From contig JAFUHX010000049.1 of NCBI GenBank assembly GCA_017474045.1, positions 1-64,000 of the forward strand: a DNA stretch of 64,000 nt, in the 5' to 3' direction. A program made the position numbers and the translations under genes. Source of the DNA: Clostridia bacterium. Its GTDB lineage: Bacteria > Bacillota > Clostridia > Oscillospirales > Acutalibacteraceae. Below, in pieces: positions 23,793 to 32,809 of the stretch. The notes under the pieces were generated by a model that was not told the origin of the DNA, searched no databases, and was given only the letters and a program-made list of their open reading frames with translations. Each line of letters starts with the position of its first letter. Position 1 is the stretch's first letter.

Positions 23793-24335
23793 ATGGATTT
23801 CAGCGTAATTAAAAACAATCTGCTTTCAACTTTTAAAAATATAAGCGATAAAAGAAAAACCTTACTGGTGGTTGCTTTTGGAATACTTCTGATGATTGCA
23901 ATATGCTTTTCCGGTTCTGATAGCAAGAGTGAGCTGCCAAAAGAAGAAAGCAAGCAACAATCAGAAAGCGACACCGAGCTTGCAGACAGACTTGAAGATT
24001 TTCTGAAAAAGATTGAAGGCGCAGGAAGGGTTGAGGTTATGTTGACTTTTGAAACAGATGAAGAAAAGGTTTTCGCCAAAGACACCGAAGAAAAAGAGAA
24101 CATAACTCAGGACGGAAAAAACGAAATAAACCTGAAAAACGAGCATATAATTATAGAAAAAGAAAGTGGGGAGGGTGGTCTTGAAATAACAAAAATTTAC
24201 CCCAAAATAAGAGGTGTTGCCATAATTTGCGACGGCGGAAACAACGCTGTTGTCAAAAGCAAAATTGTTTCTGCTGTTTCGGCGCTGTTTGATATTAACA
24301 CAAATAAAATCAGCGTCAGCTCAATGGCCGCTTAG
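23793..24335 (+). CDS. spoIIIAG: Stage III sporulation protein SpoIIIAG
   Basis: This 180-residue protein has one N-terminal membrane helix (about 25-42) and an extracytoplasmic ring-building domain. In Bacillus SpoIIIAG forms a large ring in the intermembrane space. The family text GAGRVEVMLTFE and GVAIICDGGNNAVVKSKIV is present. I chose ATG 23793 because GGGGTGA precedes it; a TTG 18 bases upstream would put the ribosome site inside the gene. Confidence 0.92.
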   Translation: MDFSVIKNNLLSTFKNISDKRKTLLVVAFGILLMIAICFSGSDSKSELPKEESKQQSESDTELADRLEDFLKKIEGAGRVEVMLTFETDEEKVFAKDTEEKENITQDGKNEINLKNEHIIIEKESGEGGLEITKIYPKIRGVAIICDGGNNAVVKSKIVSAVSALFDINTNKISVSSMAA

Positions 24336-24357
24336 GTCAGACTTTAGGAGGATTATT

Positions 24358-24945
24358 ATGATAATGAAAAAGAAACAGATTTTAACTGCAACTTTAATGG
24401 TTGCTCTTGTAGCTGCTGTTGCTGTTAATTGGTATTACACCCGTTCAGGAGTTGATGTTTCTCAGGGTGAAAATGAAACTTCGACTTATGAGAGTCAGCT
24501 TAATCTCGGAGATAGTCTTTATGTAGCGGGTAAGGTTTATGAAAACGAAGCGTCAACCGATTCAGTAACTGAAGTTACAGAGGCAGCAATATCAGACACT
24601 GAGTATTTTGCTAACGCACGACTTAAACAAGAGCAGGCTAATGACAAAATTGAAGATGAAATTGAAGATATTATTGAAAGTGAAGTTCTTTCAGCCGAAG
24701 ATAAAGAAAGTCTGAAACAGCTTTTAACTGAATACAAAACTAACATAAAGCTTCAGACGGATATTGAAAATTTAATAATTTCCAAACTGTCATGTGAGTG
24801 TATCGTAATAATAAACAAAGAAACTGCACAGGTAATTTTGCCGTCGGGAGTTCTTGATAATACCGTTTTACTTCAGATAACAGAAATTTTTGAAAAAAAT
24901 GCGAATATTTTTGCAGAAAATTTAACAATAATTGAGGCAAAATAG
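24358..24945 (+). CDS. spoIIIAH: Stage III sporulation protein SpoIIIAH
   Basis: This 195-residue protein has one N-terminal helix (about 8-24) and a YscJ/FliF-like domain. In Bacillus it contacts SpoIIQ of the forespore to close the channel. The C-terminal part CECIVIINKETAQVILP fits the family. A consensus AGGAGG lies six bases before ATG 24358; a second ATG two codons on is equally possible. It closes the operon. Confidence 0.92.
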   Translation: MIMKKKQILTATLMVALVAAVAVNWYYTRSGVDVSQGENETSTYESQLNLGDSLYVAGKVYENEASTDSVTEVTEAAISDTEYFANARLKQEQANDKIEDEIEDIIESEVLSAEDKESLKQLLTEYKTNIKLQTDIENLIISKLSCECIVIINKETAQVILPSGVLDNTVLLQITEIFEKNANIFAENLTIIEAK

Positions 24946-24974
24946 TTGTTTGAAATTAATTTTAGTGGTATAAT
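24946..24974 (+). promoter_or_regulatory. Promoter of the nusB-recN cluster
   Basis: TTGTTT (24946-24951), a 17-base spacer and a perfect TATAAT (24969-24974) with an upstream TGG, an extended -10. It begins directly after the spoIIIAH stop. Confidence 0.7.
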
Positions 24975-25027
24975 ACATTGAATATGTATAAAATTACATA
25001 CCCAAAGTGGTGTGGAAAGGACTTAAT

Positions 25028-25426
25028 ATGACAAGACATGAATCAAGAGAAACAGCATTTATTATTTGCTTTGAAATGCTTTTTCAAAAAGAGGCAGATG
25101 TTGAAACAATAATAAATGCCGCCGGTGAAGGAGAAAACTATCAGATCAGCAAGTTTGCCAAAGATCTTGCTCTGACAGTTTATAACAACGTTGAAGAAAT
25201 CGATTTGCTTATTGAAGAAAATCTTGTTAAATGGTCAATTGGAAGAATTTCAAAGGTTTCCAGAGCTGTTCTCCGTCTTGCTGTTGCTGAAATTAAATAT
25301 ACTGATATTCCTGTTGGTGCGGCAGTTAATGAAGCTGTTGAAATTTGCAAGAAATATTCAACTCCTCAGGATTCATCTTTCATAAACGGCGTTCTTGCTT
25401 CCGTTGCAAAGCAGGTCAGAAAATAA
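25028..25426 (+). CDS. nusB: Transcription antitermination factor NusB
   Basis: This 132-residue RNA-binding helical protein of the rRNA antitermination complex starts MTRHESRETAFIICFEMLFQ and ends with the family text PVGAAVNEAVEICKKYS and FINGVLASV. I chose ATG 25028 for the AAAGG before it and the family start. It is the first gene of the housekeeping cluster and overlaps the next start as TAATG. Confidence 0.95.
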   Translation: MTRHESRETAFIICFEMLFQKEADVETIINAAGEGENYQISKFAKDLALTVYNNVEEIDLLIEENLVKWSIGRISKVSRAVLRLAVAEIKYTDIPVGAAVNEAVEICKKYSTPQDSSFINGVLASVAKQVRK

Positions 25427-26367
25427 TGGCATATTTAGGATTTGACACAAGCAACTACACAACGTCAGTCGCCCTTTATTTTCCTGAAGATAACAAGATT
25501 GTTCAGGAAAAAAAGCTTCTTCCCGTTAGAGAGGGTGAGAGAGGGCTTCGCCAAAGCGATGCGGTTTTTCACCATACTGCTCAATTACATACCCTCTGCA
25601 GCAGTCTTTTTTCTCAGAGCGATTGTGAAGTTAAAGCTATTTGCGCTTCGGCATTTCCAAGGCTCGTTGAGGGGTCATATATGCCTTGTTTTTCAGTTGG
25701 CTTGAATACTGCGTCCTGTGTTTCAAGTGCACTTAAAATCCCTCTTTATCAGACATCACATCAACATGGGCATATTTTAGCTGCGCTTTATAGTGTCAGA
25801 AGACTTGATTTAATCTCCCGTCCGTTTATTGCGTTTCATCTTTCAGGCGGAACGACTGAAGCCCTTCTGGTTGAACCCGATGAAAAAGAAGTTTTTAAAT
25901 GTAGCCTTGTTGCAGGGTCGCTTGACCTTAAAGCAGGTCAGGCAGTTGACCGTGTTGGTCTTATGCTTGGACTGAAATTTCCTTGCGGCGCTGAGCTTGA
26001 CAAGCTTTCTTTAAAAAGCGAAAAGCAATTTAAAATTAAGCCCTCTTTCAAAGGCATGGATGTTTCTCTTTCCGGCGTTGAAAACAAGTGCAAAAAAATG
26101 ATTGAAAATGAAGAGAAAGCTGAAGATGTTGCCCGCTTTTGTGTTGAATACATCTGTTGCTCTCTTGAAAAAATGACTGAGCTGATTATTGAAAAATACG
26201 GAAATCTTCCCCTGGTTTATGCCGGCGGTGTTATGTCAAACTCAATAATAAGCAAAAAGCTTTCTGAAAAATACGGTGCCTATTTTGCAAAAAGTGAGTT
26301 TTCCTGCGACAACGCCGCAGGTGTTGCAATAATGGGCTATTTGAAAGATAAGAAAAGAAAATTATAG
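25426..26367 (+). CDS. TsaD/Kae1-family paralogue (M22-like), function uncertain
   Basis: This 313-residue protein of the ASKHA fold is related to TsaD, the tRNA t6A synthesis protein. It starts LGFDTSNYTTSVALY, keeps the metal-binding H-x3-H in HQHGHILAA (about 114-118), and has FHLSGGTTEALLV and YAGGVMSNS. It differs from true TsaD in lacking the usual G-rich and arginine motifs, and clostridia normally encode TsaD elsewhere with tsaB/tsaE. I infer a paralogue with a separate role. It starts within the stop of nusB, where folD sits in many Firmicutes clusters. Confidence 0.75.
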   Translation: MAYLGFDTSNYTTSVALYFPEDNKIVQEKKLLPVREGERGLRQSDAVFHHTAQLHTLCSSLFSQSDCEVKAICASAFPRLVEGSYMPCFSVGLNTASCVSSALKIPLYQTSHQHGHILAALYSVRRLDLISRPFIAFHLSGGTTEALLVEPDEKEVFKCSLVAGSLDLKAGQAVDRVGLMLGLKFPCGAELDKLSLKSEKQFKIKPSFKGMDVSLSGVENKCKKMIENEEKAEDVARFCVEYICCSLEKMTELIIEKYGNLPLVYAGGVMSNSIISKKLSEKYGAYFAKSEFSCDNAAGVAIMGYLKDKKRKL

Positions 26368-26378
26368 AAAGGACGCAG

Positions 26379-27596
26379 TTGTTGCGCGTTAAAATGGCGG
26401 CTGTTCTAACTGTTACTCAGATTAATACTTATATCAAGTCGATTATTGACTATGATGGTAATTTAAAGAATATATATGTTTCAGGTGAAATTTCGAATTT
26501 TACCAATCATTTCAGAAGCGGACATTTTTATTTTACAATTAAAGACGAAAACTCAGCCATTAAAGCTGTTATGTTTAAAAATGCAGCATCAAGAGTCCGC
26601 TTTGAAATTGAAAACGGAATGAAAGTAATTGTTCGTGCAAGTGTCAGTGTTTTTGAAAGAGACGGTGTTTATCAGCTTTATGTTGATGATATTGCACCTG
26701 ACGGAATAGGTCAGTTGACCCTTGCTTTTGAGCAACTAAAGAAAAAGCTCTTTTCTTTAGGTTTGTTTGATGAAACTAATAAGAAAAAAATCCCGCGTTA
26801 TCCCGAAAAAATCGGTGTGATTACTTCTGCAACAGGTGCGGCAGTTCAAGATATAAAAACTGTTTTGTCAAGAAGATATCCGCTGGCTGAAATCGTTTTG
26901 GAGGATGTTCTTGTTCAAGGGGAAAATGCTTCTGAAGAAATTGCCAAAGCTGTTGAAAAATTTAATTTTTATAAAGCTTGTGATGTAATAATACTCGGAA
27001 GAGGCGGCGGATCCATTGAAGATTTGTGGGCTTTCAACGAAGAGAGAGTAGCCTTCGCCGTTTATAACAGCGAAATTCCGATTATTTCAGGTGTCGGACA
27101 TGAAACTGATTACACAATTTGCGACTATGTTGCTGATGTCAGAGCAGCAACTCCGTCAGCGGCGGCGGAAATAGCTGTTCCTGACTACAGAGAACTTCTT
27201 GAAACTTTAGACGGCTATGGTGAAAGACTCCATTTTGCCGTAAGCGACAAAATTTCGGAAAAAACTGCTCTGCTTTCAGCTTTAGAAAAAACCATTCAGC
27301 GATATAACGGTGAAAAAATTATTGAAGCTGAGCTTCTGGGTCTTTCCAACCTGAAAAAGCGTCTTGAATTTTCAATTAATTCAGTAATTGAAAGAAAAGA
27401 AGGGGTTCTCATAGCCAAAACTGCTGTTTTAGAGGCGCTCAGCCCGATAAATATAATTTCCAAGGGCTTTGCCGTTGTTTATAGCAGTGAAAAAAAGGCA
27501 ATAACAAGCATTAAAGACATAAATGAAAATGACGACATTTCACTTCGTCTTACTGATGGTGAAGCGAAATGCAAGGTTATTTCAAAAAGCAAATAA
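26379..27596 (+). CDS. xseA: Exodeoxyribonuclease VII large subunit XseA
   Basis: This 405-residue catalytic subunit degrades single-stranded DNA to short oligonucleotides. An OB-fold domain (about 6-105) carries YVSGEISNFT. The catalytic domain has GVITSATGAAVQDI, LGRGGGSIEDLWAFNEE and GVGHETDYTI. TTG 26379 is taken as start because AAAGGA stands about six bases before it; ATG 26394 is too far from that site. xseB follows after 28 bases. Confidence 0.95.
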   Translation: MLRVKMAAVLTVTQINTYIKSIIDYDGNLKNIYVSGEISNFTNHFRSGHFYFTIKDENSAIKAVMFKNAASRVRFEIENGMKVIVRASVSVFERDGVYQLYVDDIAPDGIGQLTLAFEQLKKKLFSLGLFDETNKKKIPRYPEKIGVITSATGAAVQDIKTVLSRRYPLAEIVLEDVLVQGENASEEIAKAVEKFNFYKACDVIILGRGGGSIEDLWAFNEERVAFAVYNSEIPIISGVGHETDYTICDYVADVRAATPSAAAEIAVPDYRELLETLDGYGERLHFAVSDKISEKTALLSALEKTIQRYNGEKIIEAELLGLSNLKKRLEFSINSVIERKEGVLIAKTAVLEALSPINIISKGFAVVYSSEKKAITSIKDINENDDISLRLTDGEAKCKVISKSK

Positions 27597-27624
27597 AACC
27601 AAAGATTCTGAAAGGAATAAAGAT

Positions 27625-27813
27625 ATGAAAAAACAAACAATAGAGTCTGCGATGAGCCGTCTTGAAGAAATCACCGCCATACTTGAAAGCGGTGAACAAG
27701 ATCTTGATTCTTCTCTTAAGCTTTATGAAGAAGGTGTCAGGCTCATTGATTTTTGCAGCAAATCTTTAATTGAAGCAAAACAAAGAATAACAAAGCTTTC
27801 TGAAAACGTCTGA
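27625..27813 (+). CDS. xseB: Exodeoxyribonuclease VII small subunit XseB
   Basis: This 62-residue helical subunit binds XseA. The family pattern is complete: MSRLEEITAILESGEQDLDSS followed by LKLYEEGVRL. The ATG at 27625 has GAAAGGA upstream. Confidence 0.93.
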   Translation: MKKQTIESAMSRLEEITAILESGEQDLDSSLKLYEEGVRLIDFCSKSLIEAKQRITKLSENV

Positions 27814-27856
27814 AAACAAAGAAAGGAAAAACCGATTTATCGGTGTTTATCAGATT

Positions 27857-28741
27857 ATGAAAAACTATTCCATGGAAGAATATATTGAAATAATAAATAA
27901 CGCTTTAAAAAACGCTCTTCCTGTTTGTGACTATAACGAGAGCGTTGTTTGTGATGCAATGAAATATAGCATTGAAAACGCCGGAAAGCGAATCAGACCG
28001 GCGCTGGTGCTTGAGTTTTGCAGGATATGCGGCGGTAAAATTGAAGATGCAATTCCTGCCGCTTGCGCCATTGAAATGATTCATACCTATTCTCTTATTC
28101 ATGACGATTTGCCTTGCATGGATAATGACGACATGAGAAGAGGAAAGCCTTCTTGTCATATTGCTTTCGGCGAAGATATGGCTCTTCTTGCCGGTGACGG
28201 CCTTCTGACTGAAGCCTTTCATGTTATTTCTTCAAGTGATTTTGCAAAAAAATTTCCTGAAAGAGCTGTTGCTCAGCTTGAAGTTCTTTCAAAGCTTTCC
28301 GGTGCAAACGGAATGATTGGCGGTCAGGTTATTGACCTTAAAAGCGAAGGAAAATCAATAAGCATCGAAACTCTTGAACTGATGGATGCTTATAAAACGG
28401 GTGCTCTTATAAAGGCATCTGCTTTAATGGGCGTAATTGCGGCCAATGGAAATTCTCAGCAAAAACAAGCGGCTGAAACCTTTGCCTCTTGTTTGGGACA
28501 TGCCTTTCAGATAGTTGACGACATTCTTGATGTAACAGCTGATGAAAAGGTTCTCGGAAAACCCGTCGGAAGTGACAGCGAGAGCAATAAATCAACTTAT
28601 GTTTCAATTCTCGGCCTTGAAAAATCTAAGGAATATGTTGAAAGTCTTACTGAAAAAGCAATAAACTCTCTTGATGTTTTTGCTCAGAACGGTGAGTTTT
28701 TAAAAAATCTTGCTGTAGTACTTTCTAAAAGAAATAAATAG
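27857..28741 (+). CDS. ispA: Geranyl/farnesyl diphosphate synthase IspA
   Basis: This 294-residue prenyl transferase condenses IPP with DMAPP/GPP for undecaprenyl and quinone precursors. The first aspartate motif DDLPCMDNDD is at about 84-93 and the second DDILD at about 221-225. The ATG lacks a close ribosome site: GAAAGGA lies 28 bases upstream, and a small hairpin ACCGA-TTTA-TCGGT stands between. It lies between xseB and dxs, a common arrangement. Confidence 0.95.
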   Translation: MKNYSMEEYIEIINNALKNALPVCDYNESVVCDAMKYSIENAGKRIRPALVLEFCRICGGKIEDAIPAACAIEMIHTYSLIHDDLPCMDNDDMRRGKPSCHIAFGEDMALLAGDGLLTEAFHVISSSDFAKKFPERAVAQLEVLSKLSGANGMIGGQVIDLKSEGKSISIETLELMDAYKTGALIKASALMGVIAANGNSQQKQAAETFASCLGHAFQIVDDILDVTADEKVLGKPVGSDSESNKSTYVSILGLEKSKEYVESLTEKAINSLDVFAQNGEFLKNLAVVLSKRNK

Positions 28742-28751
28742 GAAGATTAAA

Positions 28752-30620
28752 ATGAAATATAAAATTCTTGAAAAAATCAAATCTCCTGCCGACATAAAAG
28801 GCTTCAACAGCGAACAGCTTGAAGAGCTTGCTGAAGAAATCAGAGCAAAGCTTATTGAAACTGTTTCAGAAAACGGCGGACATCTTGCTTCTAATCTCGG
28901 TGTTGTTGAGCTAACTATTGCAATGCATAAGGTTTTCGACTCACCAAAGGATCAGTTTGTTTTTGATGTGGGCCATCAATGCTATACCCATAAGCTTCTC
29001 ACAGGCAGGTTTGATGCGTTCTCAACCCTTCGGACTGAAAACGGAATTTCAGGTTTTTGCCGTCCCACCGAAAGTGAGCATGACATTTTTTTCAGCGGTC
29101 ATAGCGGAACCTCAGTTTCAGCCGGACTCGGTCTTGCTCAGGCTAATAAGCTTTTGAAAAGCAGCAATTATGTTGTTTCCGTAATCGGTGACGGCTCCTT
29201 TACCGGCGGTATGGTATATGAAGCCTTAAACAACGGAGGAAGAAGCGAAACAAAGCATATTATCGTTTTGAATGATAATAAAATGTCGATTTCTGAAAAT
29301 GTCGGCGCTTTTGCAAAATATCTGGCGCTCATTCGTTCAAGACCGGAATATTATCGCTTTAAAGCTTCAACTGAAAAGGGTCTCAGCTTTATTCCCGGAA
29401 TCGGTAAAAAAATTGCTGATACTCTTTACAATATAAAAACCGACATTAAAAATAAGATTTATAAAGACAGTACCTTTTTTGAAGACTTGGGCTATCGCTA
29501 TGTCGGTCCTGTTGACGGACATAATATTGATGTTTTAACCAATGCTTTCGAGGTTGCCAAAAAGGTTAACGGCCCCGTATTGCTTCATGTTCTTACTGTA
29601 AAAGGAAAGGGCTATGATTTTGCTGAAAAAGCACCAAGTACTTTCCACGGAATTTCTAAATTCGATGCTGTAACCGGTGAGTCGATTCAAAGTGGCGACA
29701 GCTTTTCGTCAATGTTTGGAAAATATTTGTGTGAACACGCAAAAAAAGATGAGAGTCTTTGCGCTATAACTGCCGCAATGGGCATTGGTACCGGCATTGA
29801 TCAGTTCAGAAAAGAAAATCCACGCCGTTTCTTTGACGTGGGTATTGCTGAGGAGCACGCGGTAACCTTTGCTTCCGGACTTGCAAAAAATTCCATGAAG
29901 CCGGTTTTTGCAGTTTATTCAACATTCTTGCAGCGTTGCTACGATCAGCTTATTCACGATGTTTCTCTTCAGAAACTGAAAATTCTTTTTGCAATAGACA
30001 GAGCCGGCTTTGTTGGTGAAGACGGAGAAACCCATAACGGAATAATGGATGTTTCTTTTCTTAACACAATTCCCGACATAGTTGTTTATTCTCCTTGCTG
30101 CTTCAGATCTCTTTGTGCTGATATAAATAACGCTCTTTATGCTGATAAATATTCAGCCGCTGTCAGATATCCACGCGGCTCTCAGAACGAAAATGTAAAA
30201 GAGCTTAATTATGACTGTATTGATTATTGTACCTTTGGTAACGCTCAGGCAAAAACAGTTATTGTTACATACGGAAGAATAACTTCTTTTGCTATTGATG
30301 CAGTTAAAGCGCTTGAGAAGCTTGGAATTTCAACAAGGCTTGTGTCAATGAATCTGATTAAGCCTATTCCTGAGGAAGTAATAAATAATATCTCTCAGTG
30401 TGAAAAAATCTTTTTCTTTGAAGAGGGCTTCAGAAGCGGCGGAGTAGGTGAAGCGGTTGCTTTAAAGCTTTTGGAAAAAGGCTTTTGCGGAAAATTTAAA
30501 TTAACTGCTGTCAATGATGAATTTGTGGCTCACGCTTCTGTTTCAGCCCAACTTAAGAAATATGGACTTGACACAGAATCTATGATTAAAATTATAAGTG
30601 AGGAATATCACCGTGGCTAA
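28752..30620 (+). CDS. dxs: 1-deoxy-D-xylulose-5-phosphate synthase Dxs
   Basis: This 622-residue thiamine-diphosphate enzyme makes DXP from pyruvate and glyceraldehyde 3-phosphate, the first step of the MEP isoprenoid pathway that feeds IspA. The TPP-binding motif GDGSFTGG is at about 147-154, and the transketolase acid-base Glu is in DVGIAEEHAVTFASG (about 368). The last eight bases overlap the tlyA start. Confidence 0.97.
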   Translation: MKYKILEKIKSPADIKGFNSEQLEELAEEIRAKLIETVSENGGHLASNLGVVELTIAMHKVFDSPKDQFVFDVGHQCYTHKLLTGRFDAFSTLRTENGISGFCRPTESEHDIFFSGHSGTSVSAGLGLAQANKLLKSSNYVVSVIGDGSFTGGMVYEALNNGGRSETKHIIVLNDNKMSISENVGAFAKYLALIRSRPEYYRFKASTEKGLSFIPGIGKKIADTLYNIKTDIKNKIYKDSTFFEDLGYRYVGPVDGHNIDVLTNAFEVAKKVNGPVLLHVLTVKGKGYDFAEKAPSTFHGISKFDAVTGESIQSGDSFSSMFGKYLCEHAKKDESLCAITAAMGIGTGIDQFRKENPRRFFDVGIAEEHAVTFASGLAKNSMKPVFAVYSTFLQRCYDQLIHDVSLQKLKILFAIDRAGFVGEDGETHNGIMDVSFLNTIPDIVVYSPCCFRSLCADINNALYADKYSAAVRYPRGSQNENVKELNYDCIDYCTFGNAQAKTVIVTYGRITSFAIDAVKALEKLGISTRLVSMNLIKPIPEEVINNISQCEKIFFFEEGFRSGGVGEAVALKLLEKGFCGKFKLTAVNDEFVAHASVSAQLKKYGLDTESMIKIISEEYHRG

Positions 30621-31416
30621 TAAAATCAGACTTGATGTTGCTCTTTTTGAGCGCGGCTTTGTTGAAAGCCGCGAAAAAGCCAAAGCATTGATAATGGCAG
30701 GTCAGGTTTATGTTAATAACATTAAATCAACAAAGGCCGGTCTGAACATAAAAGAAGAAGATTGTCTTGAAGTCAGGGGCGAAAAAATGCCCTATGTCAG
30801 CCGTGGCGGTTTTAAGCTTGAAAAGGCTGTTAAACAGTTCGGCCTTCGTCTTGAGGGAGCTGTCTGTATGGATATTGGTGCCTCGACCGGCGGCTTTACT
30901 GATTGCATGCTTATTAATGGGGCAAAAAAAGTTTATTCAATCGATGTAGGCTATGGTCAGCTTGCCTGGAAGCTTCGGACTGACGAAAGAGTAGTTAACA
31001 TGGAAAGAACAAATTTCCGCTATGTTACTCATGAAGAAATTCCCGAAGAAGTTGATTTCGCAAGTGTTGATGTTTCTTTCATTTCTTTAAAGCTGATAGT
31101 TCCTGTTATGCATGAGCTTTTGAAGGATGGAGGAAAAGCTGTTTGTCTGATCAAGCCTCAGTTTGAAGCAGGAAAAGAAAAAGTTGGAAAAAAAGGCGTT
31201 GTCAGAGAGCTTTCAACTCATGTTGAAGTTGTTAAATCAATCTATGATTTTGTTTTGGAAAATGGTTTTTCGGTTCTGAATCTTGATTATTCGCCAATCA
31301 GAGGCCCTCAAGGTAATATTGAATATTTAATTTATATTCAGAAATCATCTGAGCCTCAAAGCTTTATTGAAACTGAAATTGAAGAAATGGTAACAAGGTC
31401 TCATCAGGAGGTTTAA
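30613..31416 (+). CDS. tlyA: TlyA-family rRNA 2'-O-methyltransferase
   Basis: This 267-residue RNA methyltransferase (Bacillus YqxC) has an S4 RNA-binding domain (about 1-60) and an FtsJ-type fold with CMDIGASTGGFTDCML and SIDVGYGQLAWKLR. TlyA proteins methylate 16S/23S rRNA; some members act as haemolysins in older literature. I chose GTG 30613, ten bases after GAGG; the GTG at 30598 has no ribosome site. Confidence 0.9.
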   Translation: MANKIRLDVALFERGFVESREKAKALIMAGQVYVNNIKSTKAGLNIKEEDCLEVRGEKMPYVSRGGFKLEKAVKQFGLRLEGAVCMDIGASTGGFTDCMLINGAKKVYSIDVGYGQLAWKLRTDERVVNMERTNFRYVTHEEIPEEVDFASVDVSFISLKLIVPVMHELLKDGGKAVCLIKPQFEAGKEKVGKKGVVRELSTHVEVVKSIYDFVLENGFSVLNLDYSPIRGPQGNIEYLIYIQKSSEPQSFIETEIEEMVTRSHQEV

Positions 31417-31417
31417 T

Positions 31418-32275
31418 TTGAAAGTTGCAATTTGTGTTAATATTACCCGTGAACACGCCTATGATGTAACCTTGGCGGTTTATGAGGAGCTTAAAAGGCT
31501 TGGTGCAGAAATTTTTTTGTTTGAGGAATACTCTGAGTTTTTCAGCGGTCTTGATATTTGTTTTAAAGAAAAGGATGAGGCTGTTGCTCTTTGTGATTTG
31601 TTGATTTCAATCGGCGGTGACGGAACCTTTATCCATGCCGCCCATGATGCTGCAAAATATAACAAAAACATTCTCGGAATAAACGCAGGAACGCTTGGTT
31701 TTCTTGCAGGACTTGAAAAACAAGAGCTTCATCTTCTGAAAAATCTTGTAAGCGGAAGCTTTGAAATTGAAAACAGAATGATGCTTTGTTGTGAGCATTA
31801 TGTAAATGATGTTCTGATAGGAAAATACTATTGCTTAAACGATGTTGTTGTAGCAAGAGGTCTTTCTTTAAGGCTTTGTGATGTTGCTGTTTCCTGCGAC
31901 GGAAAAATGATGAAAAAATATTATGGTGATGGTGTTATTATTTCAACGCCAACCGGTTCAACTGCTTATTCACTTTCTGCCGGAGGACCGATTGTTGATC
32001 CCGCAATTGAAAGTATTATTCTGACACCGATTTGTCCCCACTCACTTTTTTCAAGGTCTGTTATTTTTAAAAGTGAATCTGTTCTTGAATTAAAGGTTGA
32101 AAATGCTGCTCTTTGTCTTCCGGTTATCAGTTGCGACGGCGAAACATCAATTGAACTGGAAGAGGGAAGTGTTATAAAAATCAAAAAGTCTGAAAACTAT
32201 TCAAGAATTGTCAGAATTAAAAAAGATAGTTTCACAGATGTATTGTCAAAAAAACTCATTGAAAAACGAGTATAA
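31418..32275 (+). CDS. nadK: NAD kinase NadK
   Basis: This 285-residue enzyme phosphorylates NAD to NADP. The diagnostic GGDG is in SIGGDGTFIHAAHDA (about 66), followed by GINAGTLGFLAG and STPTGSTAYSLSAGGPIV. TTG 31418 follows a consensus AGGAGG. It is coupled closely to tlyA (one base between). Confidence 0.95.
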   Translation: MKVAICVNITREHAYDVTLAVYEELKRLGAEIFLFEEYSEFFSGLDICFKEKDEAVALCDLLISIGGDGTFIHAAHDAAKYNKNILGINAGTLGFLAGLEKQELHLLKNLVSGSFEIENRMMLCCEHYVNDVLIGKYYCLNDVVVARGLSLRLCDVAVSCDGKMMKKYYGDGVIISTPTGSTAYSLSAGGPIVDPAIESIILTPICPHSLFSRSVIFKSESVLELKVENAALCLPVISCDGETSIELEEGSVIKIKKSENYSRIVRIKKDSFTDVLSKKLIEKRV

Positions 32276-32289
32276 CAGGAGAAGATAAA

Positions 32290-32748
32290 ATGAAGAAAAA
32301 CAGACATGATGCGATTCTCGCTTTAATTGAACAAGAAAACATAAGCACTCAGGAAGAGCTTATGACTAAGCTGAATCAGATGGGCTATAAGGTTACTCAG
32401 GCAACAGTTTCAAGAGATATTAAATCCTTGAAGCTCGTCAAAACACCTGTTCCCGGCGGACAATATAAATACTCTGCGGTTAAAAATGAAAATGACGATT
32501 ATTCCGATAAATATCATTCAATTCTTGCTCATTCCGTAACAAGTGTTGACTATGCCGGAAATATAGCTGTTGTAAAATGTTTTTCCGGAATGGCTCAGGC
32601 TGCTGCAGCAGCCCTTGATAACCTTGTAACAGAAAATATTGTCGGAACTCTTGCCGGCGATGATACTGTTTTTGTTCTCTGCAGAAATGAAGCTTCTGCT
32701 GAAAGCTTTACAAATCACGTGGGAAAATATGTTGTAGTTTCTCAATAA
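32290..32748 (+). CDS. argR: Arginine repressor ArgR
   Basis: This 152-residue hexameric transcription factor represses arginine synthesis and activates its breakdown when arginine is bound. An N-terminal winged helix (about 1-70; VTQATVSRDIKSLKLVK) is followed by a C-terminal domain with VGTLAGDDTVFVL that binds arginine. Its location before recN is conserved in Firmicutes. Confidence 0.95.
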   Translation: MKKNRHDAILALIEQENISTQEELMTKLNQMGYKVTQATVSRDIKSLKLVKTPVPGGQYKYSAVKNENDDYSDKYHSILAHSVTSVDYAGNIAVVKCFSGMAQAAAAALDNLVTENIVGTLAGDDTVFVLCRNEASAESFTNHVGKYVVVSQ

Positions 32749-32809
32749 TTTTTCCCTTAGTTAAAAGAAAGGATGGAAGGACGAGGCCCTGTTTCGTCCG
32801 CTGCTTGAT

